A DNA stretch of 64,000 nucleotides from Gaiellasilicea sp963794385 (GTDB taxonomy: Bacteria; Actinomycetota; Thermoleophilia; Gaiellales; Gaiellaceae): NCBI GenBank assembly GCA_963794385.1, contig CAWCDT010000002.1:124001-188000 (forward strand). Direction: 5' to 3'. The notes beneath the pieces are model-generated. The model made no database searches. It was not told the DNA's origin and saw only the letters and a list, made by a program, of their open reading frames with translations. The translations under genes were made by a program, and so were the position numbers. Shown here piece after piece: positions 41,012-49,371 of this stretch (within the stretch, counting starts at the first letter, position 1; every line of letters starts with the position of its first letter).

Positions 41012-42763
41012 ATGAGCACGGTGACTTGGCGCACGCACATGTGCGGCGAGCCGACGAAGGAGCTCGCCGGGGAGAAGCTGACCCTGGCCGGCTGGGTCGC
41101 GCGGCGCCGCGACCACGGCGGGCTCGTGTTCGTCGACCTGCGCGATCGGAGCGGGATGACGCAGCTCGTGATCAACCCGGAGCTGGCGCCCGAGGCGGCG
41201 GAGCTCGCGTCGCAGCTCCGGAACGAGTTCGTGCTCCGGGCCGAGGGGACGCTCGTCGCCCGGAGCCCAGAGACCGTCAATCCGAACATGCCGACGGGCG
41301 AGGTCGAGCTCCAGGTCGAGACGCTGCAGATCGTGAGCCGCTCGACGCCGCTGCCGTTCCAGCTCGACGAGGAGAACGTCGACGAGACGCTGCGCCTCCG
41401 CTACCGGTGGCTCGACCTGCGCCGCGAGAAGCTGCAGCGGAACATCACCCTGCGCGCGCAGATGGTCGGGATCATCCGCCGCGAGATGGAGACGGCCGGC
41501 TTCCTCGACATCCAGACGCCGATCCTCTTCAAGCCGACACCCGAGGGCGCCCGCGACTTCGTCGTCCCCGCACGGCTCCAACGGGGCCGCTTCTACGCGC
41601 TCCCGCAGAGCCCGCAGATCCTGAAGCAGCTGACGATGGTCGCCGGCTTCGACCGCTACTACCAGATCGCGATCTGCTTCCGGGACGAGGACCTCCGCGC
41701 CGACCGCGTGCAGGAGATCACCCAGCTCGACGTGGAGATGAGCTTCCCCGACCAGGAGTTCCTCTACGACGTGATGGAGCGGATGTACGCGCGGATCTGG
41801 CAGGAGTGCCTCGGGATCGAGATCGAGACGCCGTTCCCCCGCATGACCTTCGCGGAGGCCGACCGCCGGTTCGGCACCGACAAGCCGGACACGCGCTTCG
41901 GGCTCGAGCTCGAGGACGCGACCGAGGTGACGCGCAGCTCCCAATTCGGTGTCTTCGCGGGCGCTGAGGCGGTGCGCTTCCTGCGGGTGCCGCAGGAGCT
42001 CTCGCGGACCGACCTTGCCCGGCTGGAGGAGGTCGCGAAGGAGTGGGGCGCGAAGGGGCTCGCCTACCTCGTTTACGACGAGGAGGGAGAGGTGCGCTCG
42101 CCGATCGCGAAGTTCCTCTCCGAGGAGGAGCTGGCCGTCTTCCGCGGCGACCCGGCTTCCACCGTCCTGTTCGCAGCCGACACGTGGGAGGCGACCTCAC
42201 GCGTGCTCGGCGCGCTGCGCTCCCAGCTCGGCAGCGAGCTGGGCCTGATCGACGAGGACGCGTTCACGTTCCTCTGGGTCTCGGATTTCCCGATGTTCGA
42301 GCGAGACGAAGAGGAGGGTCGCTGGACGGCCGTGCACCACCCGTTCACGCGCCCGACGAAGGAGTGGGAGGAGCGGTTCCACGAGGACCCCGAGCACGCG
42401 CTTGCGCATACGTACGACCTGATCGTGAACGGGAACGAGCTCGGCGGCGGCTCGTTCAGGATCCACGAGCCGGAGGTCCAGGCGAAGGTGTTCGACCTGC
42501 TCGGCCTCGGCGAGGCGGAGCAGCGCTCCAAGTTCGGCTTCCTGCTCGACGCGCTCGCGATGGGGGCGCCGCCCATGGGCGGAATCGCGCTCGGCATCGA
42601 CCGGATGACGATGGTGCTCGCGGGCGAGCCGAACCTGCGCGACGTGATCGCCTTTCCGAAGAACCAGGCCGGAATGGACCCGATGAGCGGGGCGCCCTCG
42701 GACGTCAGCAAGGAGCAGCTCGAGGAGCTCGGGGTCGCGCTGCTCGAGCAGCCGACCTCATGA
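41012..42763 (+). CDS. aspS: Aspartyl-tRNA synthetase
   Basis: 583 residues. An N-terminal OB-fold anticodon domain (LAGWVARRRDHGGLVFVDLRD) is followed by class II motif 2 CFRDEDLRADRVQEITQLD, the bacterial GAD insertion (about 290-410) and motif 3 GIALGIDRMTMVLAG. Length and insertion fit the bacterial type. Whether it also charges tRNA-Asn cannot be read from sequence alone. It lies directly after hisS and overlaps the next gene by 4 bases. Confidence 0.97.
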   Translation: MSTVTWRTHMCGEPTKELAGEKLTLAGWVARRRDHGGLVFVDLRDRSGMTQLVINPELAPEAAELASQLRNEFVLRAEGTLVARSPETVNPNMPTGEVELQVETLQIVSRSTPLPFQLDEENVDETLRLRYRWLDLRREKLQRNITLRAQMVGIIRREMETAGFLDIQTPILFKPTPEGARDFVVPARLQRGRFYALPQSPQILKQLTMVAGFDRYYQIAICFRDEDLRADRVQEITQLDVEMSFPDQEFLYDVMERMYARIWQECLGIEIETPFPRMTFAEADRRFGTDKPDTRFGLELEDATEVTRSSQFGVFAGAEAVRFLRVPQELSRTDLARLEEVAKEWGAKGLAYLVYDEEGEVRSPIAKFLSEEELAVFRGDPASTVLFAADTWEATSRVLGALRSQLGSELGLIDEDAFTFLWVSDFPMFERDEEEGRWTAVHHPFTRPTKEWEERFHEDPEHALAHTYDLIVNGNELGGGSFRIHEPEVQAKVFDLLGLGEAEQRSKFGFLLDALAMGAPPMGGIALGIDRMTMVLAGEPNLRDVIAFPKNQAGMDPMSGAPSDVSKEQLEELGVALLEQPTS

Positions 42764-43185
42764 GCCTCTCGACCCTTCAGCGGACGATCATCCTCGCGGC
42801 AGTCGCGCTGGTCGCGGGTCTGGGCGCCGTCGCGCTCGCAGCCCGTCAGGACGAGGACGCCGAGCGCGCGGGCGAGGCCCAGCCGGTCACGGTCCCGGAG
42901 ACGGGCTGGTACACGGCGCTCGCGGGCTCGCGCGGCGCGCCGCGCGACGCCGAGCGGACCACGTGCCGCCGCATCCTCACGAGCCGCTCGCTCGGGGTCA
43001 GCCACCCGGTGCTCCCCTGCGGCGCGAAGGTCTTCATCTCGTTCCAGGGCACCGACGTGCTCACCGAGGTGATCGACCAGCGGATGAAGCGGCCGGGTCG
43101 CCAGTTCGAGCTGACCGAGTCGCTCGCCCAGCGCCTCGGGATCGAGGGGACGCAGCAGATCCGCTGGCGCTTCGCGACGCGCTGA
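42760..43185 (+). CDS. Membrane-anchored RlpA-like double-psi beta-barrel protein
   Basis: 141 residues. One N-terminal anchor (IILAAVALVAGLGAVALA) is followed by a compact domain. TGWYTALAGSRG, TTCRRILTSRSLGVSHPVLPCGAKVFISF and VIDQRMKRPGRQFELTESLAQRLG follow the RlpA-type barrel, with the order Gly-x-Tyr, Leu-Pro-x-Gly and D-R-x-P. Two Cys could form a disulfide. Barrels of this kind act on or bind cell wall. It overlaps aspS by 4 bases. Confidence 0.7.
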   Translation: MSLSTLQRTIILAAVALVAGLGAVALAARQDEDAERAGEAQPVTVPETGWYTALAGSRGAPRDAERTTCRRILTSRSLGVSHPVLPCGAKVFISFQGTDVLTEVIDQRMKRPGRQFELTESLAQRLGIEGTQQIRWRFATR

Positions 43186-43226
43186 GATAGCGCCCCACCC
43201 TGCCGATGTTCCTTGCGCCGATGCGA

Positions 43227-43242
43227 ACCTGGCTAACCAGGT
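43227..43242. repeat. Short perfect palindrome after aspS operon
   Basis: ACCTGG-CTAA-CCAGGT, 41 bases past the last stop. It could be a weak terminator hairpin or an operator. Confidence 0.35.
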
Positions 43243-43283
43243 GGGTACCGTGCCGACTCAAGGCCGGACGCCGGTTCCCTTTT

Positions 43284-43302
43284 ACGTGACGTTGGTTCAC
43301 GT
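43284..43302. promoter_or_regulatory. Operator-like inverted repeat upstream of mnmA
   Basis: ACGTGA-N7-TCACGT, flanked by TTTACG at 43281 and again at 43302. It is AT-richer than its surroundings and about 55 bases before the mnmA -10 box. The spaced dyad resembles MerR-type operators; no regulator gene adjoins. Confidence 0.35.
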
Positions 43303-43356
43303 TTACGCGCAAGGCCACGCACAGGGTCGAGCGGGGAGAGTCTACCGAGCCGCCGC

Positions 43357-43362
43357 TAGGCT
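43357..43362 (+). promoter_or_regulatory. -10 box, leaderless start of mnmA
   Basis: TAGGCT, 7 bases, ATG at 43370; supports this start over the longer reading from 43241. Confidence 0.55.
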
Positions 43363-43369
43363 GGACCAC

Positions 43370-44632
43370 ATGCTCGAGGTGCTCGGAGACTCCGCACGCA
43401 GCGACGAGCTCGCGTTCGTGCGGCTCACGGTCGACGGCGACCGGATCGTCGCCGCCGACGCGCCCGGCCTCGAGCGCCCGCTCGACGGGCTGACGCTGCT
43501 CGAGGCCGCCGCCGTCCCGGGTGAGACCCTTGCCGCCGACGCGCTCGCGAATGCGCTCGGCCTGGTCTTCCGTGCCGAGCCCGACCCGGGCCGGATCGCG
43601 GTCGCGATGAGCGGCGGCGTCGACAGCGCGGTCGCACTGCTGCGGGCGGGGCCGAAGGCGATTGGGGTCACGCTGCGGCTCTGGCTCGACCCTGCCGGGC
43701 CGGACGCCGAGCGCGCCTGCTGCTCCCCGGAGGCGGTGATCGCCGCGCGGGAGACCTGCCACGCGCTCGGCATCCCGCACGTCACGCTCGACCTGCGCGA
43801 GGAGTTTCGGGCCGCCGTCGTCGAGCCGTTCGTGCAGGCGTACGCCCGTGGCGAGACGCCGAACCCGTGCGGGCGCTGCAACGGCAGCTTCCGCTTCGAC
43901 GAGCTCGTCGCCTTCACGGACCGTGCCGGTGCAGCGACTCTCTGGACCGGTCATTACGCACGGGTCGTCGAGCGCGACGGGCGCCGCCTGCTCGCGCGGG
44001 GCGCGGACCCGGACAAGGACCAGTCGTACATGCTCGCGCCGCTCGACCCCGCCGTCCTCGATCGGGTCGAGTTCCCACTGGGCGGGCAGACGAAGGCGCA
44101 GACGCGGGCCGAGGCGGCCGCCGCGGGTCTCGAGGTCGCCGAGCGCCGCGAGAGCCAGGAAGCGTGCTTCCTCGCCGGCGACGACTATCGCGCCTTCCTC
44201 GAGCGGCAGGGCCTCGAGCGCACCGAGGGAGCGATCGTCGACGAGCAGGGCCGAGAGCTCGGCCGCCACGACGGTGTGTGGCGCTTCACTCCGGGCCAGC
44301 GCCGCGGCATCGGCGTCGCCGCGCCCGAGCCGCTCTACGCGCTTCGCACCGACCGGGCCTCGAACACGCTCGTCGTCGGCCCGCGTGGGTCGCTCGCCTG
44401 CACGGAGGTCGACGTTCGCGGCTCGCTCCACGTCCCGGTCGACCGAGCCGCGGCGAAGCTCCGCTACCGCTCCGAGCCGGCGCCGGCTCGCGTCGTCGCG
44501 CACGACGGCGGCTTCGCGCTCACGCTCGAGCGTCCGGCTTTCGGCGTCGCGCCCGGCCAGATCGCGGCTCTCTACGATGATGCGGGCGCTGTTGTGGGTT
44601 GTGGCGTCGTGTCGTCCGCGGGCGGTCACTAG
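43370..44632 (+). CDS. mnmA: tRNA-specific 2-thiouridylase with extra N-terminal domain
   Basis: 420 residues. The PP-loop AMSGGVDSAVALL, catalytic Cys in NPCGRCNGSFRF and the second catalytic Cys in ESQEACFLAGDDY identify MnmA, which thiolates U34 of Glu, Gln and Lys tRNAs. Unlike the standard enzyme, about 75 residues precede the PP-loop. These read ELAFVRLTVDGDRIVAADAPG and resemble an IscU/NifU scaffold strand pair, but without Cys. The start is set by the -10 box 7 bases before it. Confidence 0.92.
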   Translation: MLEVLGDSARSDELAFVRLTVDGDRIVAADAPGLERPLDGLTLLEAAAVPGETLAADALANALGLVFRAEPDPGRIAVAMSGGVDSAVALLRAGPKAIGVTLRLWLDPAGPDAERACCSPEAVIAARETCHALGIPHVTLDLREEFRAAVVEPFVQAYARGETPNPCGRCNGSFRFDELVAFTDRAGAATLWTGHYARVVERDGRRLLARGADPDKDQSYMLAPLDPAVLDRVEFPLGGQTKAQTRAEAAAAGLEVAERRESQEACFLAGDDYRAFLERQGLERTEGAIVDEQGRELGRHDGVWRFTPGQRRGIGVAAPEPLYALRTDRASNTLVVGPRGSLACTEVDVRGSLHVPVDRAAAKLRYRSEPAPARVVAHDGGFALTLERPAFGVAPGQIAALYDDAGAVVGCGVVSSAGGH

Positions 44633-44635
44633 GAT
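44630..44635 (+). promoter_or_regulatory. -10 box, leaderless start of the SigB operon
   Basis: TAGGAT, 6 bases, GTG at 44642. The TAG is also the mnmA stop. Confidence 0.55.
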
Positions 44636-44641
44636 CCCTGC

Positions 44642-45271
44642 GTGCACCTCCTTGCTGTCAGCGCTGGCGACGTCGCCGATTACGCCCTCGCGGTGTTCCT
44701 CGTGGCCACGGGGCTCTCCCTCGCGTACGCATTCGTGCGCCTGGGCGGAACCTTCGGCCGCCTTTCCTCGTTCATCAGAGGAACGGAAGTCGAGCTGCTT
44801 CCGGTCATCCACAAGGTCGGCGAGAGCGTCGACGGGGTGAACGCGCAGCTGACGAAGGTGGACCAGGTGACAGACAGCGCAGTGGACATGGCCGACTCCG
44901 CCGACACCGCCGTTCGCGCGGTGAGCATGGCGATCGTGCGCCCCGTGCAGAAGGTGACTGGCCTCGCTGCCGGCCTCACGCACGGCGCGTCGGCGCTGCG
45001 CACCCAGCGCAGCTGGAGCGAGGCAGTCCAGACGGGCAAGGAGGCGGCAGCCAGGCGGGAGCGCGACCTCGAAGAGGAGCTCCGCACCGCCGGCCGCGAC
45101 GCTGCCGTAGATGGACGAGTTCACGATCACGGTCCCGCCGGAGCGACAGTACGCCGCCGTTCCCGGCCTCGTCCTCGGCGGCATCGCGGCGCGGCACGAG
45201 CTCACGCTCGACGCGCTCGACGACCTGCAGCTCGCGCTCGAGTCGCTGCTCGCCGGCGCGGACGACGGTGA
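44642..45271 (+). CDS. DUF948-like membrane protein, 3' end uncertain
   Basis: The first ~155 residues look real: one membrane span (YALAVFLVATGLSLAYAFV) and a long amphipathic helix of the DUF948 type (LTKVDQVTDSAVDMADSADT). The frame then runs 160 bases into the next gene, giving Arg-rich nonsense to 45271. One frame over, a TAG lies directly against the ATG of the next gene at 45111. A single extra base around 45060-45100 would restore a normal end there. It heads the operon with the anti-sigma and sigma genes. Confidence 0.6.
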   Translation: MHLLAVSAGDVADYALAVFLVATGLSLAYAFVRLGGTFGRLSSFIRGTEVELLPVIHKVGESVDGVNAQLTKVDQVTDSAVDMADSADTAVRAVSMAIVRPVQKVTGLAAGLTHGASALRTQRSWSEAVQTGKEAAARRERDLEEELRTAGRDAAVDGRVHDHGPAGATVRRRSRPRPRRHRGAARAHARRARRPAARARVAARRRGRR

Positions 45272-45500
45272 CGACGTCACGATCGTCTTGCAGGTGGACG
45301 GCGGCACCATCTCGGCCGAGGTCGGGCCGCTGGCGGCGGCCACGGCCGGCGAGCTGGAGCGTGAGGCCGACGAGACCCTGGGCCTGCGCCGGCTCCTCGA
45401 CGCCGTCGTCGACGGCATGACGCTGCGCGAGCGGGACGGCGCGACCTGGGTCGAGCTACGCAAGGAGTTCGAGCTCGAAGGGACCGAGGCGGGCCGATGA
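45111..45500 (+). CDS. RsbW-like anti-sigma factor, degenerate ATPase
   Basis: 129 residues. LDALDDLQLALESLLAG aligns with the N-box helix of GHKL-type anti-sigma kinases, but the usual Glu-xx-Asn pair is missing. DETLGLRRLLDAVVDGMTLRERDG resembles the end of RsbW. ATP binding is therefore doubtful. It overlaps the sigma gene by 4 bases, so it is the natural partner that holds the sigma factor. No phosphatase or antagonist gene is nearby. Confidence 0.72.
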   Translation: MDEFTITVPPERQYAAVPGLVLGGIAARHELTLDALDDLQLALESLLAGADDGDDVTIVLQVDGGTISAEVGPLAAATAGELEREADETLGLRRLLDAVVDGMTLRERDGATWVELRKEFELEGTEAGR

Positions 45501-46270
45501 CGCGCGCCTCCGACAAGGCACTGCTCCGCCGCTACCACGAGGAGGGCGACCTCGCGGCACGCGAGCAGCTGATCGAGCAGTACCTGTCGCTCGTCCGCTC
45601 GCTGGCGCGCCGCTACGCCTACCGCGGCGAGCAGCTCGACGACCTCGTCCAGATCGGCTGCATCGGCCTGATCAAGGCGATCGACCGCTTCGACATCGAC
45701 CGCGGTGTCGAGCTCACCACCTACGCGACCCCGAACATCATCGGCGAGATCAAGCGGCACTTCCGCGACAAGGGCTGGGCCGTCCGCGTGCCGCGCGGGC
45801 TCCAGGAGCTGAACGTCCAGCTCTCGAAGATCGTCGAGGAGCAGACGGTGCAGCTCGGCCGCTCCCCCACGATCCCCGAGCTCGCGAAGGCGGCCGGCGT
45901 CGAAGAGGAGCTCGTGCTCGAGGCGCTCGAGTCGGGCCGTGCGTACACGTCGCTCTCGCTCTCGGCGGGCGGCACGGACGAGGACGGAGAGCTCGATCCG
46001 CTCGAGTCGCTCGGCACCGAGGAGCACCAGTATTCGGTCTCGGAGGACCGCGCCGTGCTCGCGCCCGGCTTCCGCGCCCTCGACGAGCGCGAGCGCCGCA
46101 TCCTCCATCTCCGCTTCTTCGACGGGCTGACGCAGAGCCAGATCGCACAGCAGGTCGGGATCTCCCAGATGCACGTCTCGCGCCTGATCCGCCGCGCCCT
46201 CGAGAAGATCCGCGAGGAGATCGCGAGCGACGAGCTCGAGGCTCCCGCGGCAAAGCGCGCCGCCGGCTAG
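45497..46270 (+). CDS. SigB/SigF-family RNA polymerase sigma factor
   Basis: 257 residues. Region 2 is YLSLVRSLARRYAYRGEQLDDLVQIG, then IDRFDIDRGVELTTYATPNI. Region 3 has WAVRVPRGLQELNVQLS, and region 4 has LDERERRILHLRFFDGLTQSQIA and ISQMHVSRLIRRAL. This is the general-stress/sporulation type of group 3 sigma factors. It is coupled to the anti-sigma-like gene and followed by a strong nested hairpin. Confidence 0.95.
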   Translation: MTRASDKALLRRYHEEGDLAAREQLIEQYLSLVRSLARRYAYRGEQLDDLVQIGCIGLIKAIDRFDIDRGVELTTYATPNIIGEIKRHFRDKGWAVRVPRGLQELNVQLSKIVEEQTVQLGRSPTIPELAKAAGVEEELVLEALESGRAYTSLSLSAGGTDEDGELDPLESLGTEEHQYSVSEDRAVLAPGFRALDERERRILHLRFFDGLTQSQIAQQVGISQMHVSRLIRRALEKIREEIASDELEAPAAKRAAG

Positions 46271-46278
46271 ACCTGGCC

Positions 46279-46320
46279 GGCTGCGCCTCCCGGCCGGCGG
46301 AGCCGGCCTCCGGCGCAGCC
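46279..46320 (+). terminator. Nested hairpin after the SigB operon
   Basis: GGCTGCGCC and GGCGCAGCC form an outer 9-bp stem. Inside, GGCCGGC-GGA-GCCGGCC forms a second stem. It begins 9 bases after the sigma stop. There is no T-run. Confidence 0.55.
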
Positions 46321-46423
46321 TCGCGCCGCTCGCGCCGCTCCAGCCGGCGGCCCGTACCTCCGTACTGTTCCACCGGCCTACGCAGCGCGAGCGACGCGCC
46401 AGATCAGCCGGGGTGTGGGTACC

Positions 46424-46429
46424 TACAAT
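46424..46429 (+). promoter_or_regulatory. -10 box, leaderless start of alaS
   Basis: TACAAT, 6 bases, ATG at 46436. Confidence 0.6.
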
Positions 46430-46435
46430 CCCGGG

Positions 46436-48968
46436 ATGCGTACGTCCGCCGAGCTGCGCGAGGGCTTCCTGTCCTTCTTCGAGGAGAAGGGCCACACGAG
46501 GCTGCCGTCGTGGCCGCTCGTGCCGCGCGCGGACGACCACTCGACTCTGCTCACGACGGCCGGGATGCAGCCGCAGATGCCGTACTTCCTCGGCCGCGAG
46601 GAGCCGCCGGCACTGCTGACGGCGACCTCGCAGAAGTGCTTCCGGACGCCCGACATCGACGAGGTCGGCCGCGACGGGCACCACCTCACCTTCTTCGAGA
46701 TGCTCGGCAACTTCTCGTTCGGGCAGTACTTCAAGCAGGGCGCGATCGAGCTCGCACGCGAGTTCATGGTCGAGCGCCTGGGGCTCGACTGGGACCGGAT
46801 CTGGATCACCGTCCACGCGGGCGATCCCGTCTTCAAGCTCGGCCCGGACGAGGTCGCCATCGCGGCGTGGGAGGAGATCGGAATGCCCGCGGAGCGGATC
46901 ATCCCGCTGCCGAGCTCCGAGAACTTCTGGTCGGTCGGCGGCCCGGGGCCGTGCGGCCCTGATTCCGAGATCTACTGGGACTGGGGGGTCGAGCACGGCT
47001 GCGGCCACCCGGACTGCGCGCCCGCCTGCCCGCGCTGCGATCGCTTTCTCGAGTTCTGGAACCTCGTCTTCATGGAGTACGAGCAGCACCCGGACGGGAC
47101 GCTGACGCCGCTGCCGAAGCAGAACATCGACACCGGGCTGGGGCTCGAGCGGATCGCGGCGATCGTCCAGGACGTGCCCTCGCGCTCCGTCTACGAGACC
47201 GACGGCTACCAGGCGATCATGGCCTGGGTGGCGGAGGAGAGCGGCGTCTGCCTTCGGCGAGTCGGAGGTGGCCACGAAGGCGCACCGCGTGCTCGCCGAC
47301 CACGGACGCGGCATGACCTTCCTCGTCGGCGACGGCGTCACGCCCTCGAACGAGGGCCGCGGCTACGTGCTCCGCCGGATCATCCGCCGGGCCGTGCAGC
47401 AGGCGCGCACGATCGGGCTCGACGACCTCTGGCGGCTGAGCGACGTCGTCGTCGAGCAGATGGGCTGACGCGTTCCCGGAGCTGCCGGAGAACCAGGAGC
47501 GGATCCGCGACGTCCTTCGCGCCGAGGAGGAGCGATTCACCGAGACGCTCGCGCGCGGGATGAAGCTGTTCGAGGATGTTGCCGCCGCACGCGCGATCTC
47601 GGGCAAGGACGCCTTCGACCTCGATCACGACCTACGGCTTTCCGTTCGAGCTGATCCGGGAGCTCGCCGTCGAGCGCGGCGCTCGCGGTCGACGAGGACG
47701 ACTTCCAGGAGCGGATGGAGGCGCATCGCGAGATCTCGCGCAGCGGCGCCGGCCGCGCCGTGACGCCGCTCGGCGGCCCGCCGTCCGAGTTCGTCGGCTA
47801 CGAGCAGACCGAGGTGCTGACCGCGATCATCGCCCTCTCGGACGTCGGCGACGGCCGCTTCGAGGCGAAGCTGGAACGGACGCCGTTCTACGCGGCCGGC
47901 GGCGGGCAGGTCACCGACGCCGGCTGGATCGAGCACGACGAGACCGGCGCCAGGGCGGAGCTGCGTGAGGCCCACCGGCTCGGCGACGACCAGGTGCTCG
48001 TCTTCGAGGGTGACGGGTTCGCGGTTGGCGACCGCGTCAAGGCGGTCGTGCCCTGGGCGGTGCGGTTCCCGACGATGGCGAACCACACGGCGACGCACCT
48101 CCTGCACGAGTCGCTGCGCCGCGTGCTCGGCGAGCACGTCACGCAGGCGGGCTCAGCCGTGCGGCCCGACAAGCTCCGCTTCGACTTCACGCACGAGCGC
48201 GCGCTCACCGAGCAGGAGCGCACCGAGGTCGAGCGGCTGGTGAACGAGCAGGTCTTCGCCGCCCTGCCCGTGCGCGCGTTCGAGACGACGATCGACGAAG
48301 CCCGCAAGCTCGGCGCGCAGATGCTCTTCGGGGAGAAGTACGGCGACATCGTGCGCGTGGTCGAGGTCGCGGGCTTCTCGCGCGAGCTCTGCGGCGGCAC
48401 GCACGTCCGCTCGACGGCCGAGATCGGGCCGTTCGTGATCCTCTCCGAGGGATCTGTCGGCTCAGGCGCGCGCCGGATCGAGGCCGTCACGTCCGGTGAG
48501 TCGTACGCGCTTCTGCACGAGCGCGCGCGGGAGGGCGACGAGCTGCGGGCCGAGCTCGCGAAGGTGCGCAAGGAGGCAAAGCAGGGGGGCGGGCAGCCGG
48601 CCGAGGCCGCAGAGGCCGACTACACGGTCACCCGCGAGACTGCGGCCGGCGACGTCACCGTGCTCGTCGTCGACGTTCGCAGCGGCGACCCGCTCGACGT
48701 CTCCGACCGGCTCAAGCAGAAGCACGCGCCCGCTGCGGTGATCGTCGGGGCGCGGGACGACGGTGCGGCCCAGCTCCTGATCAACCTCGACAAGTCGCTG
48801 GAGGGCCGGGGCGTCGACGCAGGCGCCGTCATCCGCGAGGCGGCCGTCCTGATCGGCGGCAAGGGCGGCGGCCGCGCCACGATGGCCCGCGCCGGCGGCA
48901 AAGAGCCCGAGCGGCTCGAGGACGCGGTCGCGCTCGCCGAGAAGACGATCATCGAGGCGCTGATTTGA
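46436..48968 (+). CDS. alaS: Alanyl-tRNA synthetase, reading frame broken by four apparent +1 shifts
   Basis: The N-terminal class II core (FFEEKGHTRLPSWPLVPRAD, CFRTPDIDEVG, GLGLERIAAI) is in one frame to about 47245. Homology then steps one base forward at about 47246 (before AFGESEVATKAHRV), 47466 (before DAFPELPENQ), 47620 (TYGFPFELIRELA) and 47682 (LAVDEDDFQERM), each time as if one base had been inserted. From 47700 the editing and C-terminal domains are intact, with HTATHLLHESL and CGGTHVRS zinc motifs. Removing four bases gives a normal enzyme of about 840 residues. alaS is essential, so sequencing or assembly error is the likely cause. Confidence 0.88.
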
Positions 48969-48978
48969 GGAACACAGC

Positions 48979-49371
48979 CTGAAAGTTCTGGCTCTCGACT
49001 ATGGTGCGGCGCGGACCGGCGTCGCCGTCTCCGACGCGACCGGAACGCTCGCTCGTCCGCTGACCGTCGTCGAGCGCGCGACGAGCGAGGCAGGCCTGCG
49101 CCGGCTCGTCGAGCTCGTCGCCGAAGAGGGCGCCGAGCGCGTTGTGGTCGGTCTGCCACTCACGCTCCGCGGCGAGCGGGGCGCCCAGGCGCAGGAGACC
49201 GCGGCCTTCGTCGAGGCGTTGCGCGCCGCGGTCGACGTGCCGGTGGAATCGTTCGACGAGCGCTTCACGACGACGCTCGCGGCCTCCGGCCCACCCTCGC
49301 GCGCGCCCGAGGACGCCCGGGCAGCGGCGCACCTGCTCGAGAGCTACCTGACGTGGACGACCAGGTCGTAA
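48979..49371 (+). CDS. ruvX: RuvX/YqgF-family nuclease (CTG start proposed)
   Basis: 130 residues. KVLALDYGAARTGVAVSD is the conserved RNase H-fold beginning with the catalytic Asp, VVVGLPLTLRGERG the second strand with Gly-Leu-Pro, and FDERFTTTLA the third acidic motif. No ATG, GTG or TTG precedes the first strand in frame. A CTG at 48979 stands 8 bases after GAGG, inside the end of alaS. Roles in Holliday junction cleavage and rRNA processing are assigned to the family. It overlaps mltG by 19 bases. Confidence 0.88.
   Translation: MKVLALDYGAARTGVAVSDATGTLARPLTVVERATSEAGLRRLVELVAEEGAERVVVGLPLTLRGERGAQAQETAAFVEALRAAVDVPVESFDERFTTTLAASGPPSRAPEDARAAAHLLESYLTWTTRS

Noticed and set aside
43061..47341. 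A 1426-residue open frame on the minus strand
   Set aside because: It lies opposite mnmA, the SigB operon and alaS, all strongly supported; it is a GC-rich shadow with Arg/Asp/Val-heavy composition and no domain.
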